Positions 1-9,983 of a stretch of DNA of 64,000 bases are shown in pieces. This DNA is from Ligustrum vulgare (Eukaryota; Streptophyta; Magnoliopsida; Lamiales; Oleaceae). The DNA lies in contig OY743180.1 of the NCBI GenBank assembly GCA_963555705.1, forward strand, positions 32,210,129-32,274,128, in the 5' to 3' direction. A program made the translations under genes and the position numbers. How positions within the stretch are numbered: the first letter of the stretch is position 1; each line of letters starts with the position of its first letter. Under the pieces are notes generated by a model that searched no databases, was not told the DNA's origin, and was given only the letters and a program-made list of their open reading frames with translations.

Positions 1-1557
1 CCATAGTAAATTAAATTTACACGAATAATCCATTCTTATATATACATATGATTTAACAATATATTTTTTATTTAAAAAAATAAATTTTGCACAAATTGAA
101 TACATAATTAACACAAATAAATAACTTTCCTCTAAAAAGAATTAAGTTTATAACATACATTAACTTTGTACATGATAATTAATAATTCATTTCAGTAATA
201 GATTTTTATTTTAATATTATATAATTTTTGTTTTCCTACAACAAAAAGTACAAACTATTGATGAGTACATTTAAAAAAATAAAAAAATTTGAATTATTAT
301 GCAGTCGGTTATGCAGATATTTGAAAGAGGAGGAAAAACAAAAGTAGAACAAATGAAACCCTCATAAGCTTCTAGACTGTTATATATAAACTCACATACA
401 TATTATACCTCTGCCGACCCTTGTATGAAACTTGAGATAACCATTGCCTTCTTCAACATATGCCATCATTCATAGATCTCTCGACCCTTTTCGTGTAATA
501 TATTTTTACAAAATAAATTTGTTCGTAATTAAGGCATGATATTGAACTTCACATTTGAAATCACATAAATTTTCATCAGTGGACAATGTATACATATTGT
601 AGCATGAAGAAAAAATAAGTTCATTTTTACCTTAATCCTCTGTATTTCTTCTCGATTTATTTTATTTTTTCAAAAATTGGTATAAAATATGTCAGTATAA
701 TCGGTATGTGAAAGAAGTGATTTATTTAAGTTTCTTCAAGTAATCCCATTTTTATCGCATTAAAATCTCGTCTCAAAGTCTATGAAATGTTAATACTCTT
801 CTCGTATTTTTTGTTTTCTTAAAATATAGATTTTAATTATTTCTTACATTTTTGTTTTTTGTTTTTTCTTAGAGGCAGGTTATCTTAAGCCGAAACTAAC
901 GGAATGATGTGGATTTAGGATCGTTTTCCTAAATTTTCACACCATTAAACCAGAAATATATCTCAATCAGATGTGTTAATGTATAATATTTCTTCTCCCT
1001 TTTAGAAAAGTTGTGAAATGTAATGTTAGGTTTAATAATAGATCTGGAAAATACTTGTAAAATTATTAGTTTTTTTTAGCGTCATTTGTGAGTTTATGTA
1101 AAATAATGTAGATCAAGGCCAAATATGGACCTTCTAATATTTGTTAAAAAAAAAAACTCGTTGGGGATGATGCTGCATTCAGATCCATGCATGTCTAACC
1201 CGACACGAAGATTTACTACAGATTTGTCATCAGGTAGGTACATAAACCTTATTCATATCTTCTTCTTTTTTTTCGTTTTCCTTAATTACTCTGAACACAA
1301 ATTGAACAACCTTCTTTCTATTTTTTATTTACACTATAATAATGCATGAATAATGTATTTAATGCATGTACTTATTTATGTATTATTATTATGTAATTAA
1401 TAGAAATTTTATTATATTATTACATACTTCATTACTATATACATGTTTTTACATTTCATGATAGAATAATAAGTAATAACAGATTTATGCATGACTATAA
1501 GTCTATAATGACCCTTTAATTTTAATTTTGTACAATTTGATTGGTGACTTGAGTAAG
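1..1557. other. AT-rich intergenic DNA, no gene recognised
   Basis: Strongly AT-rich sequence with many homopolymer runs. The short open frames in it have no recognisable domains and look like chance. It ends at the 5-bp target duplication GATGG (1558-1562) that precedes element A. Confidence 0.6.
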
Positions 1558-1562
1558 GATGG

Positions 1563-2466
1563 TGATGTGATCCCGGGAGGGGATCACAACGAACACACGG
1601 AATTAAACTAAACAAAGATAGGAAAGATCCAGATTCAGCTAAGAAATACAAGAACACAATAATTAAAATACTGGAAAAGATAAAATTGACGGTAGGACCT
1701 GAACCCAACAATCACGACGCAATAAATTGACAGTGCGGATTGAAGAACCGAGGTTTTCGAAACGCCACAAGGGATATCAAACTCCTTGATAAGTTTCTGA
1801 TTGGAACGCCACAAATATTCAAGAAAATATTTGATAAGTTCAATGGAATGTTCTTCAAGAACAAGAAAAAGGAATCCTCCTTTTCTAGAGAGAAAATTCT
1901 CAATTCATTCAATAATATCCAAGTTGTTGTTTCATAATGAAAAACAAAGTAATATAATGTAAAAACTGACCTAACTAGGTTTTTGCCGCTAATTGAGCCC
2001 AAAACATAAAATTAAATAAAAGAAACGGAATTAAATTAAAAACGCGAAATCTGGAAAAAAAAATAGATGTTACGGCCGTAACAATGTAACTTACGGCCGT
2101 AAGTGACTTTCTGTTAATGAGTTACGGTCGTAACAAGAACTCTCACGGCCGTAAGTTTCAATCCGCTGAATTGCTTCAATTCCACCAGAGAAGGAGTTAC
2201 GGCTGTGAACTGTAGTCTTACGGCCGTAAGTAATAAAATCCTGGAATTCTTGTTTTTGACCCGAGGGGTTGTTACGGCCGTGAATAACAGACTTTACGGC
2301 CGTGAATGTGTCCTTGGCCTCCAAACCTTGCCCCTTTGATTTGGCTCGACCCCTTTGTCTTCTCGGCTCGCTTCCAACATGAAACTTGTGCCGTTTCCCG
2401 CGTAGATCACGGTCGCATTGCAGATAGGTCGACTTCTCCTTTGGTCTCCTAAATCGGATCACATCA
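1563..2466 (-). repeat. 3' LTR of element A
   Basis: 904 bp. It lies at the 3' end of the element because the element is on the minus strand. Its ends are an 11-bp perfect inverted repeat. It holds the last ~125 codons of the gag ORF (stop at 2091) and a cluster of eight palindromes (2069-2306). Confidence 0.93.
2069..2306. repeat. Cluster of eight TTACGGCCGTAA-type palindromes
   Basis: Eight copies of a roughly 14-bp palindrome (consensus GTTACGGCCGTAAC, some with one or two changes) start near 2069, 2090, 2121, 2142, 2195, 2217, 2271 and 2293. They form four pairs with 21-22 bp between pair members. Most of the cluster also codes for protein: on the minus strand the palindromes spell repeated Tyr/His-Gly-Arg motifs at the gag C-terminus. 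The cluster is conserved in the other LTR at 5482-5719. Its role is unknown. Confidence 0.85.
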
Positions 2467-4559
2467 TCCCCCCTTTCTTGGAAAGGATTCGACCTCGAAT
2501 CCGTATATGACCTCTCCTTTATGTATCTCTTTCTTTCGTTGGTTCGAGAGACCTGTTCATGTTTTGATTGTAGTACCTGCAAAACAGAATTAGCCAAACT
2601 AGGGAGGGATGTGTTAGCAAATGCAAGTAAACTCATTTTTGTGGGTGACTCTCTTTTCTTTTTCCTTTCTCTCTCAAGCTCACCTTTTTCTGAGGTCATG
2701 GCCTCAACTCTTTTGTTTTCAATTTTCACACCCTCTCCTTTTTCTGAGGTCGTGGCCTCAACACTCGTATTTTTCCCCTCAAACTCACTCTTTATTTTCA
2801 ATTGGTCCTCTTGGACCTCCTTAGGCGTTAGCGGAGCAAGAGTGATCATTTTTCCTCCCTTCACGAAAGAATATCGATTTTTGAACCCATCATGCACCAC
2901 TCTCCTATCATGTTGCCATGGCCTTCCCAATAAAATATGTCCAACATGCATAGGGACCACATCACACACCACCTCATCTCTATATCCCCCAATGGTGAAT
3001 TTAATATTAACCTGCTTGTTCACCTTAAGTTCTCCCGACTCGGTTAACCACTGTAATTTATAGGGGTTGGGGTGTTTCACCTTAGGCAATCCCAACTTAT
3101 CCACCAATAAGGTACTAACCACATTAGTACAACTTCCCCCGTCAATTACCATCCCACAAACCTTTTTTCCCACCAAACACCTAGTATGGAAAAGATTATC
3201 CCGTTGTTCATCAATTTCAACCATCTTAGTTCGAGAATTTAGGACACGTCGATTCACAAGGGACCCTTTCACCGCATAAGTTAACCCCTCTTCATCGCTA
3301 CTACTAGCCCCAACATCCACTAACTTAGGCATTCCCTTAAATTCATCCTCAGAACTGATTTCACCATTATCACGCAAGAGCATTACTTTCTTATTTGGAC
3401 ACTGTGATGCTATATGGCCCGACCCCAAACACTTAAAGCACTTAATATTTCTATCCCTAGTAGGTTGAGAATCAGAAATATTTTTACCTTTAGTTGTAAG
3501 TTCCTCCTTTCCCTTCGGGACGTGCTCATCATTGTGATCCTTCCTCGGTTGTGATGTAGGATAAGTTCCCGGTGATTGTTTAGATGTCCTCTTTCGCCTT
3601 AATTTCCTTTCCACCTTCATTTCCATGTACACCATGTCTTCCAGTTCCACATAATGTTGTAACTCAACGATGTTTGCAATATCTCTGTTCAGCCCACTCA
3701 AAAATCTAGCCATTGTAGCTTCCCGATCCTCCACCACGTTGGCCCTAATCATGGCTACCTCCATGTCTCTATGATACTCCTCTACACTCCTAGAACCTTG
3801 CGTGAGCCCCTGCAACCTTTGATAAATATCCATATGATAGTGGCTTGAGACAAACCTCTTCCTCATGATGGTCTTCATCTCACGCCATGTATCTACCGGC
3901 ACCTCACCATTCCTCCGTCGATCCTTCACCAACTGATCCCACCGATTAATGGCATAATCGGTGAACTCAACAACCGCTAACTTCACCTTCTTTCCTTCAG
4001 AATAATTGTGGCAATCAAACATTAACTCTACCTTCTTCTCCCAATCTAGGTAAGCCTCCGGATCACTCCTCCCATGAAAAGGTGGAATAGCCATTTTTAT
4101 TTTACCTAGATTATCATCTATCTCATCCTGATCACCACGATCTCTTCTATTATTCGCCCTTTCATCCCTATCTCCTCTACCCCTTCTCCTCCTTACACTA
4201 GCCACAGATGATTGGACACTACTTCCTTCACTCGCAAACTCTTCATCATCAAACCCATATCCAACCCTTTGATTATGTCTCCCCCTATGATCTCTCCGGT
4301 CTTCCCTCCTAGCTCTAGGACCCACATGAGTTTGTTCCCTACGCAACTTATTAATAGTTTCCTCATGCCTATCCATCCTAGTCATCAACTTCTCAAATTG
4401 CTCATGTAAAGTCTCCATCACACCTATAACATTGTTATTCACCCTATTCATACCTTCTGGTCGTTTTTTGTGGCTCGTTGATGAAGCTGCTGACTCCCTT
4501 CTGTAAATTCCCTGGTTGTCCCCAACTGATGAAGATGATGAATCCCGTCTGATAGACAT
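2091..4559 (-). CDS. Gag with zinc knuckle and retropepsin-like domain, element A
   Basis: 822 residues. The order is a charged low-complexity N-terminus (1-150), a Retrotrans_gag domain (about 155-320, including CX-free motifs typical of plant Ty3/gypsy Gag such as the W-R-M-K-x-x-M-R-K-R-F stretch near 225-236), a CCHC zinc knuckle (C374, C377, H382, C387), and a retropepsin-like domain (about 455-575). The protease has an Asp-Gly-Gly-Ser site near 473 in place of Asp-Thr/Ser-Gly, a variant common in plant gypsy proteases, and the downstream ILLGRPW motif near 542. A Lys/Glu-rich linker follows. The last ~125 residues are encoded by the 3' LTR, and the residues QERGDD are encoded by the polypurine tract. 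Expected role: packaging of element RNA into virus-like particles in the cytoplasm. No RT or integrase follows. The frame is intact. The start chosen is the first Met of the long open frame. Confidence 0.9.
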   Translation of the reverse strand: MSIRRDSSSSSVGDNQGIYRRESAASSTSHKKRPEGMNRVNNNVIGVMETLHEQFEKLMTRMDRHEETINKLRREQTHVGPRARREDRRDHRGRHNQRVGYGFDDEEFASEGSSVQSSVASVRRRRGRGDRDERANNRRDRGDQDEIDDNLGKIKMAIPPFHGRSDPEAYLDWEKKVELMFDCHNYSEGKKVKLAVVEFTDYAINRWDQLVKDRRRNGEVPVDTWREMKTIMRKRFVSSHYHMDIYQRLQGLTQGSRSVEEYHRDMEVAMIRANVVEDREATMARFLSGLNRDIANIVELQHYVELEDMVYMEMKVERKLRRKRTSKQSPGTYPTSQPRKDHNDEHVPKGKEELTTKGKNISDSQPTRDRNIKCFKCLGSGHIASQCPNKKVMLLRDNGEISSEDEFKGMPKLVDVGASSSDEEGLTYAVKGSLVNRRVLNSRTKMVEIDEQRDNLFHTRCLVGKKVCGMVIDGGSCTNVVSTLLVDKLGLPKVKHPNPYKLQWLTESGELKVNKQVNIKFTIGGYRDEVVCDVVPMHVGHILLGRPWQHDRRVVHDGFKNRYSFVKGGKMITLAPLTPKEVQEDQLKIKSEFEGKNTSVEATTSEKGEGVKIENKRVEAMTSEKGELERERKKKRESPTKMSLLAFANTSLPSLANSVLQVLQSKHEQVSRTNERKRYIKERSYTDSRSNPFQERGDDVIRFRRPKEKSTYLQCDRDLRGKRHKFHVGSEPRRQRGRAKSKGQGLEAKDTFTAVKSVIHGRNNPSGQKQEFQDFITYGRKTTVHSRNSFSGGIEAIQRIETYGRESSCYDRNSLTESHLRP
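2467..2481 (-). other. Polypurine tract of element A
   Basis: On the minus strand this reads AAGAAAGGGGGGGA directly before the 3' LTR. It would prime plus-strand synthesis. It lies inside the gag reading frame. Confidence 0.85.
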
Positions 4560-4966
4560 TATTAGTCTTCACAGAAATAAGTGGTATATACCTCACAAAA
4601 AAAAAATATATCGCTCGTGTATCACTCAAAATCCCCCTTTCAGGCACTTCAAAACTGTCCAAGAACTCAAGTAAGGGTAGGACACGATAAGACACGAGTA
4701 AGAACTGGAGAATTTGGAAATTGAAACAAATTCGGAATATTTCAGGAAAATAATGGAATTTCTTTTTTCTTTTTTTTTTTCCTAAACTGCTAGACAATTT
4801 GACTACGAATATGGCGAAAAAAACGGAAATAGATTTGGATAAGAATTGACTAAGATAAACAAGTTTGAATTTTTTTGTGGAGTTTTATATGAATCAAACA
4901 AAGAAAAAATTTACTGGCACGAAGAACAAGAAAAACTAGAAAATCAAGAACTGGATCTAGATCCAA

Positions 4967-4978
4967 GCTCTGATACCA
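4967..4978 (-). other. Primer-binding site (initiator tRNA-Met), element A
   Basis: The minus strand reads TGGTATCAGAGC two bases inside the 5' LTR. This is the standard plant match to the 3' end of initiator tRNA-Met. Confidence 0.92.
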
Positions 4979-4980
4979 GA

Positions 4981-5879
4981 TGATGTGATCCCGGGAGGAG
5001 GTCACAACGAACACGCGGAATTAAACTAAATAAAGATAGGAAAGATCCAGATTCAGCCAAGAAACACAAGAACACAATAATTAAAATACTGGAAAAGATA
5101 AAATTGATAGGACCTGGACCCAACAATCACGACGCAATAAATTGACGGTGCGGATTGAAGAACCGAGGTTTTCGAAACGCCACAAGGGATGTCAAACTCC
5201 TTGATAAGTTTCTGATTGGAACGCCACAAATATTCAAGAAAATATTTGATAAGTTCAATGGAATATTTTTCAAGAACAAGAAAAAGGAATCCTCCTTTTC
5301 TAGAGAGAAAATTCTCAATTCATTCAATAATATCCAAGTTGTTGTTTCATAATGAAAAACAAAGTAATATAATGTAAAAACTGACCTAACTAGGTTTTTG
5401 CCGCTAATTGGGCCCAAAACATAAAATTAAATAAAAGAAACGGAATTAAATTAAAAACGCGAAATCTGGAAAAAAATAGATGTTACGGCCGTAACAATGT
5501 AACTTACGGCCGTAAGTGACTTTCTGTTAATGAGTTACGGCCGTAACAAGAACTCTCACGGCCGTAAGTTTCAATTCGCTGAATTGCTTCAATTCCACCA
5601 GAGAAGGAGTTACGGCCGTGAACTGTAGTCTTACGGCCGTAAGTAATAAAATCCTGGAATTCTTGCTTTTGACCCGAGGGGCTGTTACGACCGTGAACAA
5701 CAGACTTTACGGCCGTGAATGTGTCCTTGGCCTCCAAACCTTGCCCCTTTGATTTGGCTCGACCCCTTTGTCTTCTCGGCTCGCTTCCAACAAGAAACTT
5801 GTGTCGTTTCCCGCGTAGATCACGGTCGCATTGCCGATAGGTCGACTTCTCCTTTGGTCTCCTAAATCGGATCACATCA
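4981..5879 (-). repeat. 5' LTR of element A
   Basis: 899 bp. It matches the LTR at 1563-2466 with scattered substitutions and small indels, and would contain the promoter of the element. It keeps the open frame of the gag tail and the palindrome cluster (5482-5719). Confidence 0.93.
5482..5719. repeat. Second copy of the palindrome cluster (5' LTR of element A)
   Basis: The same eight TTACGGCCGTAA-type palindromes with the same paired spacing as in the other LTR. Some units differ by single bases between the LTRs: the third unit is a perfect palindrome here but not in the left LTR, and the seventh has the opposite pattern. Confidence 0.85.
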
Positions 5880-5884
5880 GATGG

Positions 5885-6384
5885 TGTTATGAATTTTGTT
5901 TTAGTAATATATGTAGGTATAATTTTATAACAAAATATAAAACATATTTTTATTTTAAAAAATTATTTATTTTTAAATAAATATTTCTATAAAACCATTT
6001 TATTACAGAATATTACTCCAAATGTTTGTATTTTTATTTATTGATGATTTTAAACACTATTTTAAATGTAGAGGTATCCTATTACATAAATTCTTGAAAT
6101 AATACTGCACATTAAATACACTTTGTCTGACATGTACAAATCACAAGAAAGAAAACATATTGAAATCTTCGAAAGTCTTTTCCTATATATTTTCATTCTT
6201 TTTATTATTATTTAGTTACTTTTTAAAATATATATCCCAAAATCTTATAAACTGAATGATAAACCTCTTTATAAATTAAATTAAGTTTTTCATAAGAAAA
6301 TTAATATTTTGCTAATCAACCTATGAAGTCAAAACCTGTGCAACATAATTGAACTTTAGATTTGAATATATTAGGCGTGATTGT
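5885..6384. other. AT-rich spacer, nothing recognised
   Basis: About 500 bp of AT-rich DNA between the target duplication of element A and that of the CACTA element. I see no supported ORF or repeat. Confidence 0.6.
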
Positions 6385-6539
6385 AGTCACTACAACAAAA
6401 ACAGCCTACGGCAACGCGCAAAAAATGTTGCAAAAGACCTTTTGCAACGTTCATGTGCATGTTGCAAATCGCAGTGTTGCCGTAGAGGGAAAGGATACGG
6501 CAACGTTCATTGCGTGTTGCAAAAGGATGGATTGCGTGT

Positions 6540-6935
6540 TGCGGTAGACCTTTGGCAACGTTCACTGCGCGTTGCGGTAGAGTTTTGGCAGCATTCATTG
6601 CTCGTTGCCGTTGATACTTTTGGCAACATTCATTGCGTGTTGCGGTAGACCTTTAGCAACGTTCTTTGTATGTTGCGGTAGATACTTTTGGCAACACTCA
6701 TTGCGCGTTGTCGTTGATATTTTTAGCAACACTCGTTGGGCGTTGCCGTTGATACTTTTGGCAACACTCTTTGCGCGTTGCTGTTGATACTTTTAGCAAC
6801 ACTCTTTGCGCGTTGCCGTTGATACTTTTGGCAACACTCGTTGCGCGTTGCTGTTGATACTTTTAGCAACACTCTTTGCGCGTTGCTGTTGATACTTTTG
6901 GCAACACTCATTGCGCGTTGCCGTTGATCTTTAAC
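6540..6935. repeat. Left subterminal 35-bp tandem repeats of the CACTA element
   Basis: Seven consecutive units of exactly 35 bp start at 6681, 6716, 6751, 6786, 6821, 6856 and 6891, with a last partial unit at 6926. More degenerate units reach back to about 6540. Each contains GCAACACT...TTGCGCGTTGC followed by CGTTGATAC or CTGTTGATAC. Confidence 0.9.
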
Positions 6936-7229
6936 AATTTTTTTTTTTATTTTTTTTAAATCAATATAGATAATTCCACTGATAACCAACAAATTTCTCA
7001 AACATATATGTAATATGTAAAATATGAAACACATGTGCTATAAAAATAAATTAACTATTCACAATAAAATGCAAGCATTTTAAAGAAAATTATACCACAT
7101 ATTTTAATACTTAACAAAAATTACGGTACTTTGTTTTCCAACATTAAAACAAAATCTGCAATATAGATTTTTCATCTATTTGATTGCACATCTAAAGTTT
7201 GACATTTACTATCCCTCTAAATTGCAACA

Positions 7230-7390
7230 ATATCTCTAACAGACCAGTAGCCATACAAAAAGGAGCTACTATCACCATTTTCAACATGAATCATCATTAA
7301 AGATGAGTACTTCCTTGGCTTCTGAAGTCTAGCTTGAACTATGCCCATGACAAACCATCTTATGAGAGAACTGCAAAATTGACTTTTACC
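7230..7390 (-). pseudogene. Possible second exon of the CACTA internal gene
   Basis: On the minus strand, after a polypyrimidine stretch and an AG-like acceptor near 7390, an open stretch of about 50 codons runs to a stop near 7230. I do not recognise the domain. It lies downstream of the DUF8039-like exon in the same direction, so it may be part of the same gene, but no complete splice model can be drawn. Confidence 0.3.
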
Positions 7391-7759
7391 TGCAAAGACA
7401 TTATAAAAGTTTAATCATCAGGACTCCAACTACACTGAATGCAAAAATGTAGAAATAAATCATACTAAATATTAAAATTATCATTTTCGATTGTAAAACT
7501 TTACAAAAATTTGGACAGAGCCTCCCTTATAAATTGGACTTAACCAACCTGTAGAGGGATATCACAACCACCATAATACTTTAAAACATCAACCTAAAAA
7601 CTCATTCATCATTAAACTACAATCAAATCAATCAAAAATTCATCCCCAACTCCAGGCCAACAATAATCTAGAATCAATACTCATCACAACCAAATTATTT
7701 CAAAACTTAATCCACAACAATAGAAATTGAAATTCATTTGTAAATAAGTTTTACCTTCA

Positions 7760-8020
7760 TCAAATAAGTCTAATACAGCTTTTAGGCCAAGCAACAGTAC
7801 TTCCCATGGCTTCACTAAGCAATCGAAATTCATCTGTAGGTCTGTATAATGCCAAATGACTCATGTACACTTCTTCGACCCAAATCTTCCAACAATCTCG
7901 TCCAAGTGGCATGTGATGCACCTTTGCACTTGGGTCTGTTGTTGCAATCTTCCCTTCGGCAACAATTTCTTCCTCATCATACTTGTACCAATGCAAGAGC
8001 TGACACCTTGCATTCTCCAT
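7760..8020 (-). pseudogene. DUF8039-like CACTA-associated protein remnant
   Basis: An 86-residue frame. It includes a turn resembling MPLGRDCWKIWVEEV, a PTDEF segment and the ending EAMGSTVAWPKS. This order (Pro-Leu-Gly, a beta segment, Pro-x-x-Glu/Asp, then Ala-x-Gly-x-x-x-Ala/Val-Trp-Pro-Lys) is what I know from the plant domain once annotated as Transposase Tnp1/En/Spm-like and now as DUF8039. It is a single exon fragment with the rest of the protein missing or unrecognisable. It lies inside the CACTA ends, as expected. Confidence 0.6.
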
Positions 8021-9599
8021 ATATGTACCTCCTTGAACACCACTTCCTTGATGTGACTACAAATGAGATAAATAACTTATCAAAATTAAATTCAATAAGC
8101 AATTAAGAGAATGAACTAATAAAAATAACCAAAGAAAACATTTATGAAATTTCAATAAAGATTAAATTCATATTCACATAAAACAAACTATACAAATTCA
8201 CCATAAAATTGCAAAAAATAGCAGAGGTAGTTCATTAACTTTAGGAGGCATTGTTTACTATTATACACAAAATAGCATTATATCAATGATTAATAAATAT
8301 TTCAAAACTCTACAAGCATCACAATTCGCCAATCACCAATTCACAGGCAAATCCCAATTTACAACCTAAAAATCAATAATCATAATTCATAAACAAATCA
8401 AATATTCACCAAATCCCAATTTACAACCTAAAACTCAAATATCTCAATTCATAAACAGCTGCGTGATCAACAGGGATAAGTAACATTTAGACACATAAGG
8501 TAAACTTGAAATCAACAGGGATAAGTTATAATAGTTATAATTTGTTGAAGATATTTGATAGGAATGTTTATTTGGAAATGTGTATTCACTAATTGATGGA
8601 AATGCTCCTACCATTTGCTTGAATTTTAGCATAGTGAAGAAATTAAGCTCTCATTGAGTTATCTCTCCAGTAGATTCTGGGAGTGAGAAATGGTACTTTA
8701 CCCCTTTCCACTTTGTTGTTCTTTATTAAGTTCTTTATGGAAGTTATCCTTTAGGTTGATAAGTCTTCTCCAGATGCTATGATTAATAATGCAGAAGTTG
8801 ATCTATAACTCTTAGAAGCATGGATTTAGGAGAGATTTTACTGATCTGCTGTCTTGCAACTGTAGTTGAATTAGATTTTCAACAGCCCATTTCAGAGAAA
8901 TTTGGCTTCCTTTACCCCAACCCAGATGAACAACAACAGCAACTCCAAATCCCAAGGAACAAAATATGATTGATCACCACATTAATTAATTCCTCGCACT
9001 ATACAGGAAAAAATTGAAAATTCCACTCTCAATTAATAGATAAAAAGAAGATTTCTACCAAATCCTCTCTTATCCTAAATGGACAATCAGATTCACACAA
9101 AGTAGAAATATTAAAATACAATATATACAGACAAAATAAATGTCGATGTAAAACTAATAAACAAACACACGCATAAATATGGTACCTTGGACGAGGGCAT
9201 TGCGAAGGGAAGGCCCACGGAGGTTGAGAAGAGAGAGAGTAACCTGTGGGCACTGTGGAGTGGTGGGATACAGGTTGAAGCTCGGAAGTTGGAGTCGCCG
9301 GTGGCTGGCCTGGACTTGCACCGTCGCCGTCGCCCGGTAGCGCTTGCAGCAAGGTCGCCCGGTAGTGCTGTGGAGTAGCTGGATTCTTGGACTGATTTTT
9401 GGACCTGGATTCTTGGACTAATTCACAGGTCAACGAGGACGAGATTGAGAGGTGGGTAGGTTTGGGAAATGTAGAGAATCGGTGTGGAGGGAAATTAATT
9501 CAGATTTTTTCATTTTGGTGTAAAATAGGTTTATGTTTAGAGGATTGAGATTTGCAATTAAGTCCCAACATTTGGTAAATGTAAAAATTTAGCCCGAAA

Positions 9600-9934
9600 A
9601 TCATATTGCAACGCGCATTGAGCGTTGTGATAGGTATCTATTGCAATGCGCAACGCGCGTTGCAAAAGCTTAGGCTTTTGCAACGCGCGTTGCAATAGAT
9701 ACCTATCGCAACGTGCGGTGCGCGTTGCCAATGCCTAAACTTATTGCAACATTTTTATGAATGTTGCAAAAGGTTATTATTAGCAACACTTATTTGTTGA
9801 ATGTTGCTAAAACTCGATTTAATGAATCAAATGCAACATGCAACAAGTGAATGTTGCTATAAACCCCTTTTAGCAACATGCAATTGATGAATGTTGTCGT
9901 TTGCATGTTGCAAAAAGGCCTTTTTGTTGTAGTG
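9600..9934. repeat. Right subterminal repeats of the CACTA element
   Basis: Dense direct and inverted copies of TTGCAACGCGCGTTGC-like motifs. One long near-palindrome (9602-9730) is formed around AAAGCTTAGGCTTTT. The region ends in the CACTA terminus. Confidence 0.85.
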
Positions 9935-9983
9935 AGTTGCTTTACAGTAGGTGGTAATTGCATAATCAAATTAAATAATGAGC

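Larger units (their letters stand above)
1563..5879 (-). mobile_element. TR-GAG element A (complete non-autonomous LTR retrotransposon)
   Basis: Two near-identical LTRs (1563-2466 and 4981-5879) start TGATGTGATCC and end GGATCACATCA, and flank an internal region with one long gag ORF on the minus strand. The 5-bp duplication GATGG is present on both sides (1558-1562, 5880-5884). A primer-binding site complementary to initiator tRNA-Met and a polypurine tract sit directly inside the LTRs. No reverse transcriptase, RNase H or integrase is present, so it matches the plant TR-GAG class, which relies on enzymes from autonomous relatives. The LTRs differ at a few percent of positions by eye, so the insertion is clearly older than the array at 41.8-55.4 kb. 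Confidence 0.93.
6388..9934 (-). mobile_element. CACTA (En/Spm-type) DNA transposon, non-autonomous or decayed
   Basis: The left end is CACTACAACAAAAA and the right end is its inverse, TTTTTGTTGTAGTG. The 3-bp target duplication AGT is present at 6385-6387 and 9935-9937. These are defining features of CACTA elements. Subterminal regions on both sides carry many copies of TTGCAACGCGC-like motifs, the expected binding sites for the element's TnpA-like protein. The interior holds a remnant of a DUF8039-type plant CACTA protein (minus strand, 7760-8020), another exon-like stretch at 7230-7390, and a GC-rich segment at 9180-9480. No intact transposase ORF exists, so it could move only with proteins from elsewhere. 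Confidence 0.92.

Noticed and set aside
2521..3063. 180-residue plus-strand ORF inside element A
   Set aside because: It is antisense to the gag/protease ORF with no recognisable domain.
6681..6935. Regular 35-bp repeats resembling a CRISPR array
   Set aside because: The units are contiguous with no variable spacers, lie just inside CACTA ends and fit subterminal transposon repeats in a plant genome.
9029..9433. 134-residue Pro/Ser-rich minus-strand ORF in the CACTA element
   Set aside because: The local GC-rich composition explains the open frame. No domain or splice support. It could be a leader exon, but this cannot be shown.
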